A DNA stretch of 14,657 nucleotides, from NCBI GenBank assembly GCA_003242275.1, contig QGUX01000060.1:1-14657 (forward strand), in the 5' to 3' direction. The notes under the pieces were generated by a model. It saw nothing but the letters and a program-made list of their open reading frames with translations, did not search any database and was not told where the DNA came from. A program made the translations under genes and the position numbers. Shown here piece after piece: positions 13,904 through 14,657 of the stretch. Each line of letters opens with the position of its first letter. Position 1 is the stretch's first letter. Source of the stretch: Pseudomonadota bacterium. Lineage in GTDB: Bacteria > Pseudomonadota > Gammaproteobacteria > Steroidobacterales > Steroidobacteraceae.

Positions 13904-14260
13904 CTACTTCAGCGACGGGTCGAAGGGGGCGGCGCGCGCGAGGTCGGCCTCGAGGCGCAGCAGCCGGTCGGCGATGCGCTGCGGGTCGATCTCGTAGCTG
14001 CCATCCTGCAGGCGCTGCCTGACCGCGGCCACGCGCACCTCGTCCACCTGCGGCATGGCGCGCAGCGATTCCTCGACCTCGGCCAGTTTGCGGGCCGCGC
14101 TGGTCAGGGAGACATCGTCGCCGGTGGCCGGGGCTTCGCCGCCCGTGCGCGAGCTCGCGCCGGAGGAGGGCCGGACCGCCGAACCCGGCGTGACCCGCGT
14201 TGGACGCGGCTCCAGTCCGTTGATCTTGCTGGACACGAAACTCTCTCCCGGCACTTTCAT
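13904..14260 (-). CDS. flgM: FlgM, anti-sigma-28 factor
   Basis: This 118-residue FlgM binds and holds the flagellar sigma factor FliA until the hook is complete, then is secreted, freeing FliA for late genes. The N-terminal half is Ser/Gly/Pro-rich and disordered, as expected for an exported protein. The C-terminal FliA-binding half carries the family pattern: DDVSLTSAARKLAEVE (48-63), VDEVRVAAVRQRLQDGSYEID (72-92) and RIADRLLRLE (95-104). The ATG at 14260 has AAGGGA five bases upstream. A GTG at 14236, preceded by GGGAGA, would give a 110-residue form starting at SSKINGLEP and is a serious alternative. A sigma-28 promoter immediately upstream implies feedback from its own target. Confidence 0.92.
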   Translation of the reverse strand: MKVPGESFVSSKINGLEPRPTRVTPGSAVRPSSGASSRTGGEAPATGDDVSLTSAARKLAEVEESLRAMPQVDEVRVAAVRQRLQDGSYEIDPQRIADRLLRLEADLARAAPFDPSLK

Positions 14261-14372
14261 GGCTGTCCCTTCAAGGCCTGTATCGGACGGTTGGCGGCGA
14301 ACTTTAGGGGGACTTGGAGCAGGGGACCCGGCCCGCAGGCGCTCCGTGCAATATGTCGCATCGATGCCGGCC
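14261..14372. other. flgA-flgM intergenic region with palindrome
   Basis: Besides the flgM promoter, this 112-base gap holds a perfect 10-base palindrome, GCATCGATGC (14358-14367). Next to it is GCAATATGT (14348-14356), which also occurs in the motA leader at 13333-13341. I see no terminator after flgA, so flgA transcripts may continue into flgMN. A regulator site is possible but not supported beyond the pattern itself. Confidence 0.3.
14280..14306 (-). promoter_or_regulatory. FliA (sigma-28)-like promoter of flgMN
   Basis: On the minus strand, TAAAGTTC (14299-14306), exactly 11 bases, then TCCGATAC (14280-14287) match the consensus TAAAGTTT-N11-GCCGATAA at 13 of 16 positions. This is the best sigma-28 promoter match I found in the window. 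Transcription should start near 14273, just before the AAGGGA ribosome-binding site of flgM. In Salmonella and Pseudomonas flgM is likewise transcribed by the sigma factor it inhibits. Confidence 0.75.
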
Positions 14373-14657
14373 TCACAGGCTCACGCGCACGATGTCGCGC
14401 GACTCCACCTGTCCCTCCACCACCTTGCGCGAGGTCAGGTTCAGCACCCGCACGCGGCCATTGGGGGTCGCGTCCTGGATGGCCTCGCCCTGCGCCCGCA
14501 CCTCCAGGCCGCCGACGCTGGCCACCAGCGTCACGCGCTGGCCGCGGCGGACGAGGATGTCGGCCGCCAGCAGCTCCGCGGTCAGGGCGGTACCCGCCGG
14601 GACCGGGCGCTTGAGGTGACGGCCGGCCAGTTCCTCGACGCTGCCTATATATGAGGA
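14373..14657 (-). CDS. flgA: FlgA, flagellar P-ring assembly chaperone, C-terminal part (partial at right edge)
   Basis: The final 94 codons of a minus-strand gene run off the right edge; the stop is TGA at 14373-14375. The translation has the FlgA SAF-type domain pattern: ELAGRHLKRPVPAG, then LTAELL, ILVRRGQRVTLVAS, VGGLEVRAQGEAIQDA, NGRVRVLNLTSRKVVEG and the ending VESRDIVRVSL. FlgA is a periplasmic chaperone that helps FlgI form the P ring around the flagellar rod. The N-terminal signal peptide and first domain lie beyond the window. Its place directly upstream of flgM-flgN matches the common flgA-flgM-flgN order. The family call is firm despite the truncation. Confidence 0.9.
   Translation of the reverse strand, partial: SSYIGSVEELAGRHLKRPVPAGTALTAELLAADILVRRGQRVTLVASVGGLEVRAQGEAIQDATPNGRVRVLNLTSRKVVEGQVESRDIVRVSL

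Noticed and set aside
1..14657. Anti-phage system, mobile element or biosynthetic cluster
   Set aside because: All confident genes belong to known polyamine, PLP-enzyme, sugar-kinase or flagellar families. No transposase, integrase, nuclease, repeat array or clear composition break is visible.

Overview
The window comes from a very GC-rich bacterial chromosome, most likely a motile gammaproteobacterium. The polyamine block has the gene order of Pseudomonas spuABCDFGH, and the flagellar block (flgA-flgM-flgN, then an E. coli-type motA-motB) also fits that class. The genus cannot be named from the sequence. Coding density is very high: no gap between genes exceeds about 115 bp. I saw no tRNA, rRNA, CRISPR array, insertion sequence or phage gene.

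Left block (1-10389, all + strand). The 3' end of a gamma-glutamyl-GABA hydrolase gene (spuA/puuD) is followed by a gamma-glutamylpolyamine synthetase (spuB/puuA type), a putrescine:pyruvate aminotransferase (spuC), a lipoprotein polyamine-binding protein (spuD/potF), an ABC ATPase (potG/spuF) and two permeases (potH/spuG, potI/spuH). Together these encode polyamine uptake and part of its breakdown. The second binding protein of Pseudomonas (spuE) is absent. A strong hairpin lies between the binding-protein and ATPase genes. The strand continues with a polyphosphate-glucokinase-like ROK kinase, a YbdL-type methionine aminotransferase and a MetC/MetB-family PLP enzyme. The first two are joined by a stop/start overlap and sit just after potI, so they are probably co-transcribed with the transporter.

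Boundary gene (10455-11207, + strand). This HDOD-domain protein converges on motB. Upstream of it is a good match to a flagellar sigma-28 (FliA) promoter, which suggests that it belongs to the motility regulon rather than to the metabolic genes before it.

Right block (11226-14657, all - strand). Read in the direction of transcription: the C-terminal part of flgA (cut by the window edge), flgM (anti-sigma-28), flgN (export chaperone), motA and motB (proton-driven stator). FliA-like promoters precede flgM (TAAAGTTC-N11-TCCGATAC) and motA (exact GCCGATAA -10, weak -35). With the HDOD promoter, that makes three candidate FliA promoters within 4 kb.

No clearly new system is visible. The most interesting points are the FliA-like promoter on the HDOD gene, the polyphosphate-glucokinase and sulfur-amino-acid genes attached to a polyamine operon, and the hairpin inside the transporter operon.
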